A DNA stretch of 64,000 nucleotides from Asterias rubens (taxonomy: Eukaryota > Echinodermata > Asteroidea > Forcipulatida > Asteriidae). Every line of letters begins with the position of its first letter. The stretch's first letter is position 1. Below the pieces are notes generated by a model. It was given only the letters and a program-made list of their open reading frames with translations. It was not told the origin of the DNA and searched no databases. Made by a program: the position numbers and the translations under genes. The DNA is taken from the NCBI RefSeq assembly GCF_902459465.1, contig NC_047071.1, positions 15,329,014 through 15,393,013 on the forward strand. The letters run 5' to 3'. Positions 34,601 to 49,600 of this stretch are shown one piece after another.

Positions 34601-37600
34601 CAGAGATTACGAATGACAATGAGGAGGAAGAAACGACGGGCTTGAGAGAAGAATTGGAAGGTCAATTTAAAATTTGATTCGTGTAAAGTTGAATTTGTTG
34701 TAAGTGAAAAAAGGCCTGCACCGATGTTTTAAATTGTCCAGCATCAAATCAAGACGCTGAAGTGAAATGGTTTAAATAGTTTGCGGTCTCTAGAAACAAT
34801 TGATGTTTTTCAGGGAAGGAACTGTTTAGTTTTATTATTTTTTTGCCACCAATTCATTGATCATATTAAATCTTTTCTAATAGGCGAGTGTCCTGAAACG
34901 TCCTCAACAACCTCTGAGAAAGTCACTTTGGAGTCGGAGGACTCGTTGGACGCCTTGTCAGATTCCTTGAAGAGTGAGACTGAGCTTCCCGAAGATGTTA
35001 TTCCTCCTGTACAGTTGACTCCATTTCAAGAATCAGTCTTGGACTGTAAGAAGATTGTGGACAGCATCCGCAAGGAGGAATTTGGCATCGGCATGGAGCT
35101 GGAGGAAGAAGCCCAAGGTCTCATGATCCGCCACCAAGAGCGCATCGGTCGCAGCTTGAAACGCCTGTCCGAGGAACTCTACAGCAAAGACACGCATTTC
35201 GTTCTGGAGCTGATCCAGAACGCCGACGATAACGACTACTTGGAGGATGTGGAACCATCTTTGGTGTTTGTGGTGGACAGGTCAGAGGTCAAGGCTTTGA
35301 ATAATGAGCGTGGATTCTCAGAAAGTAACATCCGCGCCTTGTGTGATGTCGGGAGGAGCACAAAAGGAAAACACAAGAGTGGATACATTGGTAAGAAACT
35401 AATTATTTTTATTATTAAAATAAAATTATTGTGCCGTAATAGATTCTCTGTGAGTATTTTCCAAAGGGAAGTGATCATGGGTGCGTTTTTGCGGCTTTAA
35501 CCGATAATTGTTTTGGTCTTTGGCCAGTGATTATCCAATGACCAAGTCAAACGAAATGATTATTGTTTACGACCGCGAAAACACATTCCATTTCTACCCA
35601 AACGATGGTAGATGGTCAAACAACCTATCTATTATGCTTTGGTCAATGTACCTAAACAAATCTTTTTGAGGTTTTGATCATTAATTTTTTAACAGATTTT
35701 GTATGAACTTTTGTGTTTATTTAAAAGCGTATTTGTAAACAAAAAATAATTTTAATATATATATTTTGTCCAAATTATTTTTGTTTTTTTGTTGAGACCA
35801 GCTGGAGTGGAGAGCCTGTAGACATGAACGTTTTTTAAGGCAATCCTTTAGGCTCCAGTTGGATCTCTTTCCTTCCTCCAAAATTCCTCATTTAATGTTT
35901 TGACCAATGTGCATTATTGTACTTTTTATTTACCCAATAAATAAAATAAATGTACCCTTACAAAAAAGTCCCATCTACAAGAGAAGCGCCTATAGGATTC
36001 TTATAGATTTGTTTCCTTTCTTTGAATCATATACGGTTCCTATAAGATTCTTATAGGCTTTTTAAATTGTTTTTTTAGTTGTTTCATCAGAAGCTTTTCC
36101 ATTTTGGCTTGCAGGTCACAAAGGCATCGGGTTCAAGTCTGTGTTCCGAGTGACGGACAGACCAGAGATAATCTCCAAGGGTTACCATGTATGCTTTGAC
36201 CATAGCAGTGATCCGATGGGTTACATCTTACCAACGTGGGTGGGACCTGGCGATATCGAGGAAATCACTCAGATGGATGAGCCGTCCCAAGTGTAAGAGT
36301 CTAGTTATATCTTTCCTTGTGCTTTTCAACTATTCTAGGTAATCTTTTGTACGAGTGTGATCAAGCGTACACTTATTTGATGAGGATTCCAGGTATGTTT
36401 TTGCATATTTATGAATTCTTTTGAATATTCAACAGTTGGAAAAACCCAGATCAAGCTTCACCTTATTTGATGAATATTCAAGCTATGTTTTGCATATTTA
36501 TGAATTCTTATGAATATTCAACAGTTGGAAAACCCAGATCAAGCTTCTACTTATTTGATGAATATTCAAGCTATGTCTTGCATATTTATGAATTCTTATG
36601 AATATTCAACAGGTGGACAACCCAGATCAAGCTGCCACTCAAGGGAGATGTGCAGAGAACTACGAGTCTGGTTAATAAGTTTGCGGACATCCAGCCCTCG
36701 CTACTTCTGTTTCTCAACCGATTGCGCTCTGTTACGATTGTGAACACGGTGAGAATCCACTATTTGAATGAAACAAAAACAGTGGGCAATAATCTCTAAG
36801 AATTTTTCGCGAGAAATGTTGGGCAGAACTTGTAGTTGAATAACACAAATTTTTGCTTAAAAAATGTAGTAAGTATCGGAAATGATTTTATAAAGGTGTT
36901 AAGGACAACGATTTTCTCAGTATGCTGTACATAGGTTTAATGATAACAGAAACGTCAGTTTGCACAATTCTTAATTGTTTACAGAGATCAAGTCTTACAT
37001 CAATCTCAGGTTTTGTTTGTTATGTATTTAACTTTCATACATCTACTGGCTAAATTTTACTCACTTAATGATGTGGTATAAACTTGATTCTAATACATAA
37101 TTGGGCTTCATGCTCTCAAGTTTTCAAGCTCAGATTTTCAAGTTTTCAGATTCAGGGTTTTTTTCACATCCCTGTATTATAAGTCTACTATTTGCTACAC
37201 AGGATGACAATAGCTCCAGTCATATGAGCAGAAAGGATATTAGAGAGAATGTGATTGAGATTCGTCATTCTAAACACAGCGACAGGTGGCTGCTTACCAA
37301 GAAACGTTTGAATGCTTCCAAAGTAAGGTTCTTTATAGCTAACTGATACTAAACCCTTCAGAGACTAGTGGCCACAAGTCTTCAGAGACTAGTGTCCTGT
37401 CCTTGCTTGTTTGTTGTTGCTTGGAAGTGTTATCCGTTTTTTTTTATGGAAATGTACAAAAGCTGTGTGCTTCACCGAGTGTTGACTTTACATCGTAAAG
37501 TGTTTTCTGTTTACAAGAAGGTGCGCCTTCAAGTGAAATAAGTTATAAGCTTACTTACTGTAACCATGTGTCATTGATTTTGCTGCAAAGTATTGTTTAA

Positions 37601-40600
37601 ATGTTTCCTTATAGACGATGTGACCCATGTTTACATTTAAACCGCCCTCTGTTGAAAAAACACTGTATACGTCATGTTTCGCCGGGCAAAAAGACAAGTA
37701 GTCATGGTAAGATTGCATACACTTTCTAGCTGGCTGCCCAAACACAAAGGTTTTGCCCGGCGGTATGCGCGCGAATCATGTTATGGTTTTTGTGTGACGT
37801 CGGAGGTCACATCGTATATACAAATTGTATTTACTGTCATTGAGGATGTCAATGTAAAATAAATGCCGGATGAATTGAATTGAACAAGTAGCTGCAACTG
37901 CCACTTAAGCCACTTGTACCACATTCCCGTAGCGACTGCAAGATTTTACCAAAAAAGGTTTATTAAAGGCCATTTACTGAATTTATTTTCCATGAAAACT
38001 GTTGACATTTTTAAAGCAAAATCAGCTTCATGTTTCCTATGATGTTTTCAGATGGGAAAACATCAGCAGCCGTAACTTGGCATGTTTTACGAGGGTAGAG
38101 ATTGTTGATAACCACATCACTTCAAAGTGAAATGATTCTCAAAATGCTTTGTACTGTCTAAAGCTGCTGTACTCCTAGCCTAGGAAGTTTTTCAATAGCA
38201 TTAATTTCAGGGGCAGTTACCAAACATATACATATCTTCCCTTTAAAGGCAGTGGACACTATTGGTTATTACTCAAAATAATTATTAGCATAAAACCTTA
38301 CTTGGTAATGAGTAATGGGGAGCTGTTGATTGTATAAAAACTTGTGAGAAATGTGGCTCCCTTTGAAGTAACATAGTTTTCGAGAAAGAAGTAATTTTCC
38401 ACGAATTTGATTTTGAGACCTCAGATTTAGAATTTGAAGTCTCGAAATCAAGCATCTGAAAGCACACAACTTTGTATGACATTGTTGTTTTTTCTACATT
38501 GAGCTTAAATTTTCACAGGTTTGAGATGAGATACACCAATTGAGAAGACTTGTCTTTGACAATTACCAATATTGCCCAGTGTCTTAAATTAAAATTTATA
38601 ATAAAAAAAATATGTCTTTATTTACAGCTTCAGCGCATACAGATAGAATCAACAGAGTTGGGTCTTGCCTTCCCGTTATCGGAAGGAATGTCATCTGAGC
38701 AGAACGTCTTTGCGTTTCTTCCTCTAAGAAGCTATGGCTTCCACTTCATTATCCAAGGTCAAGAAACTAATTCATAATCTTAGCAAAAAACTTCTTTCCA
38801 TCTTTTAGCAATTTCTGTAGAAAACAATTTTAAACTCTAGGTAAACGCACTGTGTGCAAGTTGTGTTTGGGGGGGGGGGGGTAGTTGCTTATAAAGTTAA
38901 TACACTTGTATGGGTACAAATTTTAAATATGTTCTCTATCCCTGATGCAAAATAAACATCTTTGAAAAGTCCCTCTTGTCAACTAAAAGAAGTATCGAGA
39001 TTGGCTAGGGTTTGAGCCTCTCCAAATAGAGCATCCCCGGAGTTTATAAAATTTTCGTATTTTTTAATTCATTGCATATGTACCTGCTTTGCAAAACCTA
39101 CTTTTATTTGTACCACTACCCATGACCTTTGACACAGGTGATTTTGATATCCCATCATCATGTGAGGGCATTCCTTTCCTAAACAGGATTGTGCGAAGCC
39201 TTTTTCAATTGGAGCATTCTCAGAGTTTGTGAAACTTTCCCTCTTTCTGAAAACATACCGGACCATAAACCTGCACTTTGCATAAAGTAAATAACTTGTT
39301 TTTGGTATTACTACCCATGACCTTTGACACAGGTGACTTTGATATCCCATCATCCCGCGAGGACGTCGACGCCGATTCAGCTTGGAATCAGTGGCTTCTT
39401 GAGGAGATTCCGCTGCTCTTTACGGAGGCACTTGACACTTTCAAGGTGAGATTTATGTGAGAAATTGTGTCAATCGCCGCAGTAATTCTTTAAATATTTA
39501 TTTAGATTGGCAAAGGTTGTGGGTTCAATTCCCACCCGAGTAATATGCCTGTGATTTTTATTCATAGAACTCAGTTAAGTTTACAGAGTTTGCAGTGCTT
39601 ACTCACATCTGTTTAAAGGCACCGGACACCTTTGGTAATTGTCAAAGACCAGTCTTCTCACTTGGTGTATCCCAACATATGCATAAAATAACAAACCTGT
39701 GAAAATTTGGGCTCAATTGGTCATCAAACTTGCAAGAGAATAATGAAAGAAAAAACACCAGTGTTGCATTATTTTGTGTACAATCAGACGCATAATAAAA
39801 GGATTCAGCTGAAGTCTTTTATTATTTTAGTGAGAAATTAGCTCTTTCTCAAAAACTACATTACTTCAAAGGGAGCTGTTTCTCACAACATTTTATACTT
39901 TCAACAGCTCTCCCATTGCTCATTACTAAGTAAGTTTTTATGCTAGCAATTTTGTTGAGTAATTACCAATAGTGTCCAGTGCTTTTAATAGAGAAAAGAC
40001 CTGTACTGATTTGTTCTTGTCATTTCATTAATCAGACACACTATCACAGCGACCCGATCAAGGCAATCTGTCAATTTCTTAAGTTTGTTCCGCTGGAGGA
40101 CCAGATCCTGACAAACTTCTTCAAGAAGGTTGCTTCCGACATCCACATCTTGCTCAAAAAGACTCCTTGTATGCCAGTACTGACTGAAGATGAAGGCAAG
40201 TTTGTAATAAACACAAATATTGAGTCATTGTGTCCTGCTTGTCTACTAGAAAATCTGTCTAAAAAAGTTGTTCCTCCTTTACATCACTGCGCAGCAAAAA
40301 ATACAACATCTTTCTCTGTAAGATCCAAAACTTTGAACGGTGAGAGTGTGTTTAGGTTAGGTTTGCAGTAGCTCCAAGTGTAAATCTGAAAAGAAACGGT
40401 GGTTGACAACTTTCTTTATCTTTCTCTGTGTCACAATTCATTCAAATCTACAGTGATTTTGCAGCCCGATTTTGTTACATTTAAAGCAGACAGCTATTCT
40501 CTAATTTAGTGATGGTCCAAGTCAACTACTTTCTTGATGTTTCAACTTTTTCTATTAACGTTGTCTTGTTGAGATACTTAATTTTACATATTTTTGGGGG

Positions 40601-43600
40601 GATGTGAAGTAATATCTTTAGCCTTTGAGAAAGGCTCAGGTAGGGTCGAAACCAAAAACCAAAGGTATACTTTGCATTTAAGTGTGTTATAATAACATGA
40701 GACATACTCTAAGAAACTTTATTTCTCTCCAAAAAGGAACAATTACATTGTGGTTTGACGGTGTGACCTCACTCAATCAAAGTACTTTGTTTATCTCTGT
40801 AGATGAAGTCACATGGTATCTACCCTCAGAGACCACCATGGTGTCAGATCGTCTTGTCCTTGAGGTAGTCTCAAGCAGCGTCTTGAAGGCTCATCTCAAC
40901 TGCTCTTATCTGCATCCTCAAGTAATGAGCTCCATCGAGCCGGTCCTCTTAAAGAGACTCGGAGTGAAGGTGCTGCAGACATCGGAGCTGTTGGACATCT
41001 TGAGTAGTGTGGTGCTAACGTCCAGACAGTCAGGTTAGGAACTTGAAGCGCTGATGACTAAATTTAACACACAGTGTAACTTTTTGTATTTCATAAAAAA
41101 CTTAATACCTTAACAAATAATCAACAACACAAACTTGCTGACCAATCGCACACCCTGCTTAATTTGGTGGACGCCAACTGGTCTAAATAATGCATTTGAC
41201 CAACCCGTTACACAGTCACAACATAGGCCATGTTACATTCTGGAGCTTCTTTTTAGTGTCGCAAATACATAAATGTTGTATTTACCTGCGAAATCATAGA
41301 GTTTGTGTTCAAGTGACGATGCTCGAAGTAGACAATGTTTCATATTTGTAGTGAGCATTTCTTAAAGTTTAATTACCACCCTTGATTGACGTTCACAGGA
41401 GAAGTGCTTCAGCCCAAGAGCATCGCTCAATGGCTGACTTGTGTCTATTTAAGTCGTAAGCGAGAGTACGACATCTCAGAGGAAACACTTCAGCGCCTCC
41501 GCGCCATCTCCATGATCCCGTTGTCATGTGGTCAAATCGTTGCCTTGGAGAAGGCCTCTGTGTTCTTCCCAATCAGTGAGGAGGATGACCAATCACAAGG
41601 CCAGATTCAGTCAGGTGACTTTCTATTTTTAACTTTTTATATGTTTTAAGCCCGGTTCATAATTCAGTTCTGAAAAGAACTGTCTTGTTTTTTAACTACT
41701 ACCTGAGCAGAAGGTATAGAAAACTGGCTTGGACTGCTACTTTAGCTAATAGGATCGTTATTAACTGCACTACCGCGGAGTGAGCTCTTAAATTGGTCTT
41801 AATGTTTCGACTAGCTTGCTCTAGTCATCGTCAGGAGACTGAGTTCACGTTACTTAAACAAGAATTTATTTTCATCTATTTAACATCTATTAATTTTTTT
41901 TTTCAATGAACCTGTTATAATCTTTTGTTTCCCAGGTTCTAGCAAGCCCCTGAAGGCATTAGAGGAAGACATGTCAACATTGGATAGTAGACTTCTCAAC
42001 AGTCTGGATAAAGTTTCCAATTCTCAGATTGTGCAGATGTTGGAAGAGCTGGGTGTGCGTCACATCAGCCCTGGGGAGGTGATCCAGCACCACATACTGC
42101 CTGTCATCAAGTCGGATCAGTGGAAGGTCAGTAGCGGGCAAGTTCAAGTTTAAGTACTTTGTATTTTTTTTCATTTTAGAGCAGAATTACTACAGTAATT
42201 TTCTGTGGCTTATCCGGCTTTCAAAGGTCCAGAACAGACACTGCGTCCTATCTTCTGATGCGCCTTGTCTGATATCGATTGAGTTTATTGTGACGATCAA
42301 TCAAATCTTGTGTGTGGAATCTTACATTTATACTGTAAAATAAAACCTTTGTTTCAGACGCCCCAGTGAGGTCTTCTTCAAAACCTGCCCTGTTCATGTT
42401 GTGTAGTTTTAACAAGCTTTGACAAATGTACCGATCGAAGAAGTAAGTCACTACCATGCTGCTTGCTGCCTGCAATAATAATAATGTTGGGTGCAATCTT
42501 GGAACATGGACTTTTTTGAAATTCGTGCAAGCTGGCATTTTTTTTACAGCCCAAACTTTGTTCTGCCAACAGAAGGAGTTTGTTCTAGAAAGCGTTCACT
42601 GTCTTTTGCAGTGTATATTGTAGCTTGCAAAAAAAAAATGAGATAACAAAGACTTGCAGTCCATTCATTGGGAAACGTTGGGAAAACGTATGTATCTGCG
42701 CGAAAAGAAAAAAAAATGTAAGATACAAAATTGAAGCAATGTTTTATTTATCACCGTGATAACAAAGTTATCCCTTTACATTATGGTAAGTGTTCTTATC
42801 AGATCATCACGGTGACCCCTTTATGTTATGATGTACAAGCAGTGAATGGGATCTGGCAAGCCTGCATTATGGTTATCATTTTGCCTCTTTTACAGCAGTG
42901 CTCTTTATACGTTTGACATAAAATATTGTTGCTAGGATTTGGGGACTGCGTCTTGTCTGCCGAGCGTCTTATCTGCAGGAAATTACGGTAATAAACTGTT
43001 AAAACACATTTTGAGACCATTATCTTGTGGTAGTTGTAATGGAATTTTACTTCACAAATTTGTAAATCATGTATCAACCCCCTGTTTGACTGATTTCCTC
43101 AATCTAGGAGAAGTCGCATGATGTGATGGTCGGCTATGCAGTCTTCATCAAGGACCATCTCGAGAAGCAACCCAGTGTATGTGACATAGATGAGATTGCA
43201 GAATGGCTGCACGTCGTAACCAATCATGGATTGATCAAACCCAGAGATAGGCCGGTTCATTTTACTGTCACGTACGGCAACAAGATCGATCTGAACAAAC
43301 ACTTACCAGGTGAGACAGGGTACAAAGAGGGTGTGTGTGTTGGGAAGGGGGGGAGCATTAAAGACACCAATATATACCCATACATGTCCACAAGGGCATA
43401 CATGTCCATACCATATCCACAAGGGCCATCTTAGAAATATATAACCAAAACCGACTACATGCCTTGAACTTCAATGCCTTTTGATGGGGCAATTTTCCAC
43501 TGGTAAGGGGCACTTCTATGATGAAAATGTTAATTTGTATAAGAACCTTGCACGGGGCACCACTTGGATAAGCTCCCTGTCATGCGAGGGGTCAATAGAT

Positions 43601-46600
43601 GATAATATTATTATATTGCCATTTATATTGCCTTTAAATTTTAAAATATTTGATATTTCTGTATTTTCTGTCATTTTTAGTTTGTAAGTTTTTGCTGATT
43701 TTAAAATGATTTTTATACCTTTCTTGTTAATTCTGATAATGACTTTGTGTTTGAAGGGATTCTTAAATTTTTGCGCCACGGAGCATTGTTTTTTTGATGG
43801 ACTTGGCACTGTATAATTTTTTTGTATTTTTATTATTTATTATTATTATTATAGATTTGTTTTCATTCAAGCAACATACACGTTGCTGACAAGTATTTAC
43901 AGCATATTTTGTCAGGTTATTGGTTATGGAGGTATTGGCTGGCAAGCAGAGCCATGAAACTAGGCACTTGTGAATTTTGGTATTGTGCATTGCGGGGACC
44001 TACATACATGTATGTATGTGGTATATCTTATAGTGATACTGCAAACCTTAGTTTTGAGAATTATTCCCATCGTTTCAAATCCTGTTTCTGAAAAGTATTC
44101 TTAACCATAAACCAAATATTTTGTTTAATGTTTTTTCATTATTTATTTATGAATGACTAGGGTGTGACTGGGTCTTGTTAGACAGTCGCTATATTTTTCA
44201 TAGTGGTCGGCAAGTGACAAACACGGACATCAGGCAATGGCATTCATTCTTCAGTAAGCTAGGGGTCCTCAACCACCTAGCTATCGAGAAAAAAGTGATC
44301 ACGGTGAAGGAAAATGAACTGGTGAGTATTTCTCAGGAGTTGCAAGATTTTTAGCAAACCAGGGCCCAATTTAGCTCAGCACAACAAGTTTATGCTTACC
44401 ACAATAAGGTTACCATACCAAAATACCATGTCACATGTACAATATATCACTGGTATTCTGCTTATTTTTGCTTAGCAGAATATTTTTATGCAACTTTGTC
44501 TGATTATACAACTGTACATCACTGTGAAATTGGGCACAGCTCTCAAATGTTTGCAAGATCCGTTTTTCATTCTATGTACTATGAACCAATCCAATCTTGC
44601 CTTCTTGATGTTGGGCATTATTTCTTTCTGTTCGACATAAAAAGGTTTTGTTTCAATTCTGAAGTGCCTGGGGGACAGATTTATCCTTTAGTCATTTGGC
44701 CAATGCAAAGTGTTGCTGCTAATGAAAATTAAAATCTAACAGCTTTTGTTTTTCCAAATATTGGCTAGAACCTGCGCATTCCAAGTTACTTTTTGTGAAC
44801 ACAAATCTGTTTTCAAATGTTAGTGTGCATGATACCTGGGCTAGGTTTCACAAAGCATTAAAATCCATCGTAAGACAAATTCTTGGTATTACCGATGTGA
44901 TTTGTTTTGTGACATCTCACTTTACTGAGCAACTAGGATTGTATATGCAGTTTAATACAATCTTAGCTTTTTGTGTAACTGGCCCCAGGGCAGTTGAATA
45001 GTAATTAAATGATTATTTGGTTTCAGGAAGTGACACCCTGGGCAGACCTTGGTAAATTCTGGTCTAAACCTCCGGGTGGCATCTACATGATCCATGACAG
45101 TGTCTGCCAAGAGTTAGAAGACTTATTCCAGGCTGATCTTGAAGCATCGACCAAACAAACCCAGCGAAAGAATCTATTCGGATTGCTTCAGCAGGAATGG
45201 AGCAGTAGCTACGCAGGCTACACCGATGCTGTTGTGTTCGACCAGGAAGGGCTGAAGATCACCGATACTCAGTCCAGCTTCAGTATCCAGCTCCGTACGT
45301 CCTCCTGGCTTCCTTCAACCCCTGTCAGTGGGGAGAAGGCTGGGACGGTATTCAGACGACCCGGTGAGGTCTTTGTTCCACAGGCTAGACTGAAGCAACT
45401 GCTGAGTAACCATGTGCCGTACATGGTGACTGAGCCACAAGTAGAAGCCTCGTTGCTGCAGTTCATCGGAGTGAAAACAGCTGGAGTGATTGATCCCAAC
45501 TTTATCATGACGAAACTCAAGACTTGGTGCCATGATGAGCCATCTTCAGACCGGACCTCTTTCTGCACCTCTCTGCAACATATCACATCGGTGTATCAGT
45601 ACCTTCACGAAAACTGCCGCCCCAATGAGATCAGAGACCTCTTTGATGATCATAAGGTTGTATTTACCTCTGAGGCTAGGCTAGACCCTAGAGCCCCCGT
45701 TCAAGGCCTGTTTGTCCATAAAAACTTAGTTTATTGGAAAGATCCGTCTGGACTCCAACAGAAATACAAAGGGTTGAATAATCGTATCGAGCTCGGTGGC
45801 TTTTATTCCCATCTCCCTGAGCTTGAAAGTTTCTTTTGTGGATTGATCAATGTTGATGCTTTACCAACCATCAAAGAGTACGCAGAGCTTTTGGTTCAGT
45901 GTGCGAGTGACATCACCCTACCAGATAATGGAAGAATCAAGGAAGAGATCCTGGTCTTGTACAAAATGCTCGGGCAGAAGTGTCTGGCATCGCCTAGTGG
46001 AAATAGATACAATCAGCAACATGACATGTTTGCTGGACAGCAGCATCAGACCAACACAGCCTCTACTCAGTTCATTAAGAGAGTCTTGGAAGATCAGTCT
46101 GTATTTCCTACAACCAGCAACAAGTGGGTGACTTTGGCCCAGAGACCTCTCATCTGCGACAGTTCGTCCAGTGACCTCCAGAAGCTCTTTGAAGACCGGA
46201 GGGAGGTGCACTTGCTGAATTTTGGCGATCGGGATCGTCTGGGTCGTGTTGTAGATGGTGTTTATAAACCTGGCACAATGAACAGACAGCATGTCCAGGT
46301 TTTCTTGGAGGCTTGTGAAGTTGGGAAGCTGGAAGATTGTATCAAAGAAGAGTTTATCACCGAGCTGACCAAACCCTCCATTCCGCTGCAACTCTTCCTC
46401 TATGAAATCTGCCCCTACGTTCAGCTCTACATGAGCCAGAGCTCCACAAAAGACGTTCAGTCGGCTTACGAGAAACTGACCTCCGAGGTTAAGATCGCTG
46501 CCAAGTTGAAAATTATGCGCTTCCTCGAGGCGAAGAAAATTGAGAAGGTCTACCGCTACCAACACGACCTGGATGTGTTTGCCAAGCAGACTGTCAACTG

Positions 46601-49600
46601 TGGACTCCAAGATCTAATGGAGTTTTACGTCGCCATATCCATCTCAAAAAGTCTTCAGAATAACAGCGACGTTCGCCGTGAAGTGGCGAAGCTCTTCAGC
46701 GTTGGGAGTATCGAGGTGCAGAATGCGTTGTTTAACTTCCTAGGAAACCTTCGTCTTGAGCTTGGAAGTAAGAAGAAAGCAGTCAAGGGGATTGATGAGA
46801 GCATCTGTCGGGCCTTGAACCTGAACTTCCCGTTGGGTGAAGATGCTGAGCCATGGGATGTACCCAAACCTGTCATTCCAGTAGATCCACCTAAAATGGG
46901 TAAGTCGGTAGCTTTTTTATTTCATTTCATTTAGGACTCTCACAAAAGTGAACTTCATTACTGTACTAGTTAGCCAAGAACCCAATGGATAGAAGACTAA
47001 GACCGAAGTGTCAGTTTTGTGGACAATGCAAGCGGACAATGGTGATCATAGAAATTGGGCCCTTATTGATCCCTATGACTATTTGCAAATTGGAGATTGT
47101 AGGATTTAAAAAGTTGCATGGTGTAGTACAATCGCGATGTTTGCCGTGACACATGTACATACATTTCTCTTTAGGAGTTGTGGTGGTTCTGAGAAGAACT
47201 CAGCATTGCGATCTTGTGGACTTGCGCTTCCACCAAGATTTTAGTTTCAAACAAATAATTCCTCTTCTTAATAATTACTTCTTGTTTCAACTGAAACTTT
47301 CAGTGGTGAAGCCACTTCAAGTGAAGCCAGAGCCAGAAGTCAAGCCTGTAGCCGCTGCTGCACTAGAAGGTGATGAAGATGAGGCGGCCATTTATAGCTG
47401 GCCGCCCAAGTCTGGTGCCTTCGGCCCAACTAATAAAATAAGCAAAGGTATGTAGCATTGTACATCAACATATATTTATCAAAACTAACCAATTATATAA
47501 AGATGTTTAATACTAGTAAGCAAAATTTGTTGCTCTCATTCGAAGAAAAAAAGTGTGTAGGCTAAAGTGTATTTCATAAATGCTCAAGAAGATTTGTAGT
47601 TTGTCTGTCTAGGCTGTCTTCTGCAAGCCTTGGTATAATCTGACGGCCTCATAAGGCCAAGTCACACTGCAGCAATAACGAAAATGATAACGATCACAAT
47701 GCAAAGAGATCGCATTCTATTGGTTGAATTGCTCCACGCAGAACACGCCCACTTTCATTCAACCAATCGAGGGCGTGAAGTATTTTTATTGTTATCGTTT
47801 TCGTTCTCGTTATCAGGGCCTGTTTGACGAGGCCTTTACCCTCTTCTATTTTGGTCTACATTGATTGACTCTTTCCCCTTCATCTTCAGTGTCTATTATT
47901 TTGATTACCAGTAGGTATTTTTAGTAGAGTAGTATGACAAAAGTTCAGGGAAAAGAAATTTCAGACTCTTTTTCTGTATTCAGACTTTTGAAGGTCTGTC
48001 AGTTAAAAAAAAATTATTTCTTCTTTTTCTCAAATTAAAATATTAGTCAGGCTTTGTGACCAACAACTCTAGTACTGAAAATACTGTTTGCAAAAGCGCT
48101 CATTGGAATCTAGAACTACATCGTGATCAAAAGGTAGAAATGCTGTCATTTCAATGTACCTCCTAAGGTCTAGATCCCAGTTTCAGGCTTTTTTGCCAGC
48201 CTTAAAATGTTGACTTGAATTGAATTGATGAAGCAATTTTTTGAATTTTTTTATTAAATTTTAAAGGTGCACAACAACCTCCGAAAGAAGACTCTGTGCT
48301 AAGATCTTGGCCTCCTCCTCCTCAGCGGCCAGTGGAAACTTTGCCGTCACTCCATCCGCAAGGGGACCATCAGTTCACAGATGAGCAACAGCAACCTGCC
48401 GATGGAATGTCCCAAGAAGGCATGGCAGCAAGTGTGAGGATGCTCCCACGTCAAGGAAGCCAAGAGGGTGGTATGCTGATGCGATCGGGGTCCAGGGAAG
48501 GCGGACAGGGAGTTGGACGAGGTAAATTCACTTGTAACAGCAATGATATACATTCTTTCAAGTCATTCTTTCGAGGCGAAAGAGTTACATTTCATTTTAT
48601 TTGCAAACAACCATTAATATAACAAAACATTGAAAAATGGCAAGTCAAAGGATCATAGAACAAACGGTACAATAGTTATAAGAATAACGCAGAAACTGAA
48701 AAACACCCCACTTGAGGTTGTTTCCGTCATGTCCCTCAGAACTTGGCTAAAATGAATAGAAGTGAAACAACCCTGGCAGGGAAACCCAATAGTGGCAGAA
48801 ATTCACTTTCAAAATAGTTGACTATTTGGTTCTAGAACAAAAAATAAATACAAAGTTGGGGTTTGCCAGCACTTTTACAGCAGTTTGTGAGCCGCATTGG
48901 TTGCTTGTTGTTACACTATGCTTTTGGTAGTGTCAAGGTCTTTGATTTGTTCAGAGTTTTCATTAGCTCCCTTAGCGTTTAGACTTTTGAAATAATATGT
49001 CCATTGTGTATTTTGAAAGGTGTGACGAGAGATGGTTTGCCAGCGTCCCAGCAGCATCAACCATCAGGCGGAGATACTCGACTTCCCCGTGCTCCAGAGT
49101 TTTACCAGTCTGTCGCCCCTCAAGCACAGAGCGTAGACAAATCAGGAGTGGTAAAGGCTGATGAGGAAAGATACAACCGTACCTCTAGTGTTTCTGAAGA
49201 CGAGGATGTAGATGATGATGACGAAGTGGGGGAATTTAGTGTAGAAGGTACAGATGAGAGTGACACCTCTGAGGACGAGCAATTGCCAACAGAAAACGCC
49301 CAGTTTAGCAGCCCTCCACGGATCCACTTCACAACGCCTCAATCCTCCGGCACCCCTAAGAAGTTCTGTCTGCCTCAGCTCATGGATGGAGAAGCCGTCA
49401 CCGTTGAGTTTGAAGACATCCCGTACGGCACAGCACTCCAGCACAGTCTTGCAGATGTGGACCTTCACCTCGGAGACGATAGAGACATGAGCGACGTCGG
49501 GCGTTGGGGAGAGAAGCTCGTCTACAAGTACCTGATTGAGATGGCGAAAGACGATCCTTCAGTCACTGTCAACTGGATCAACGAGTATCAAGAGAGTGGA

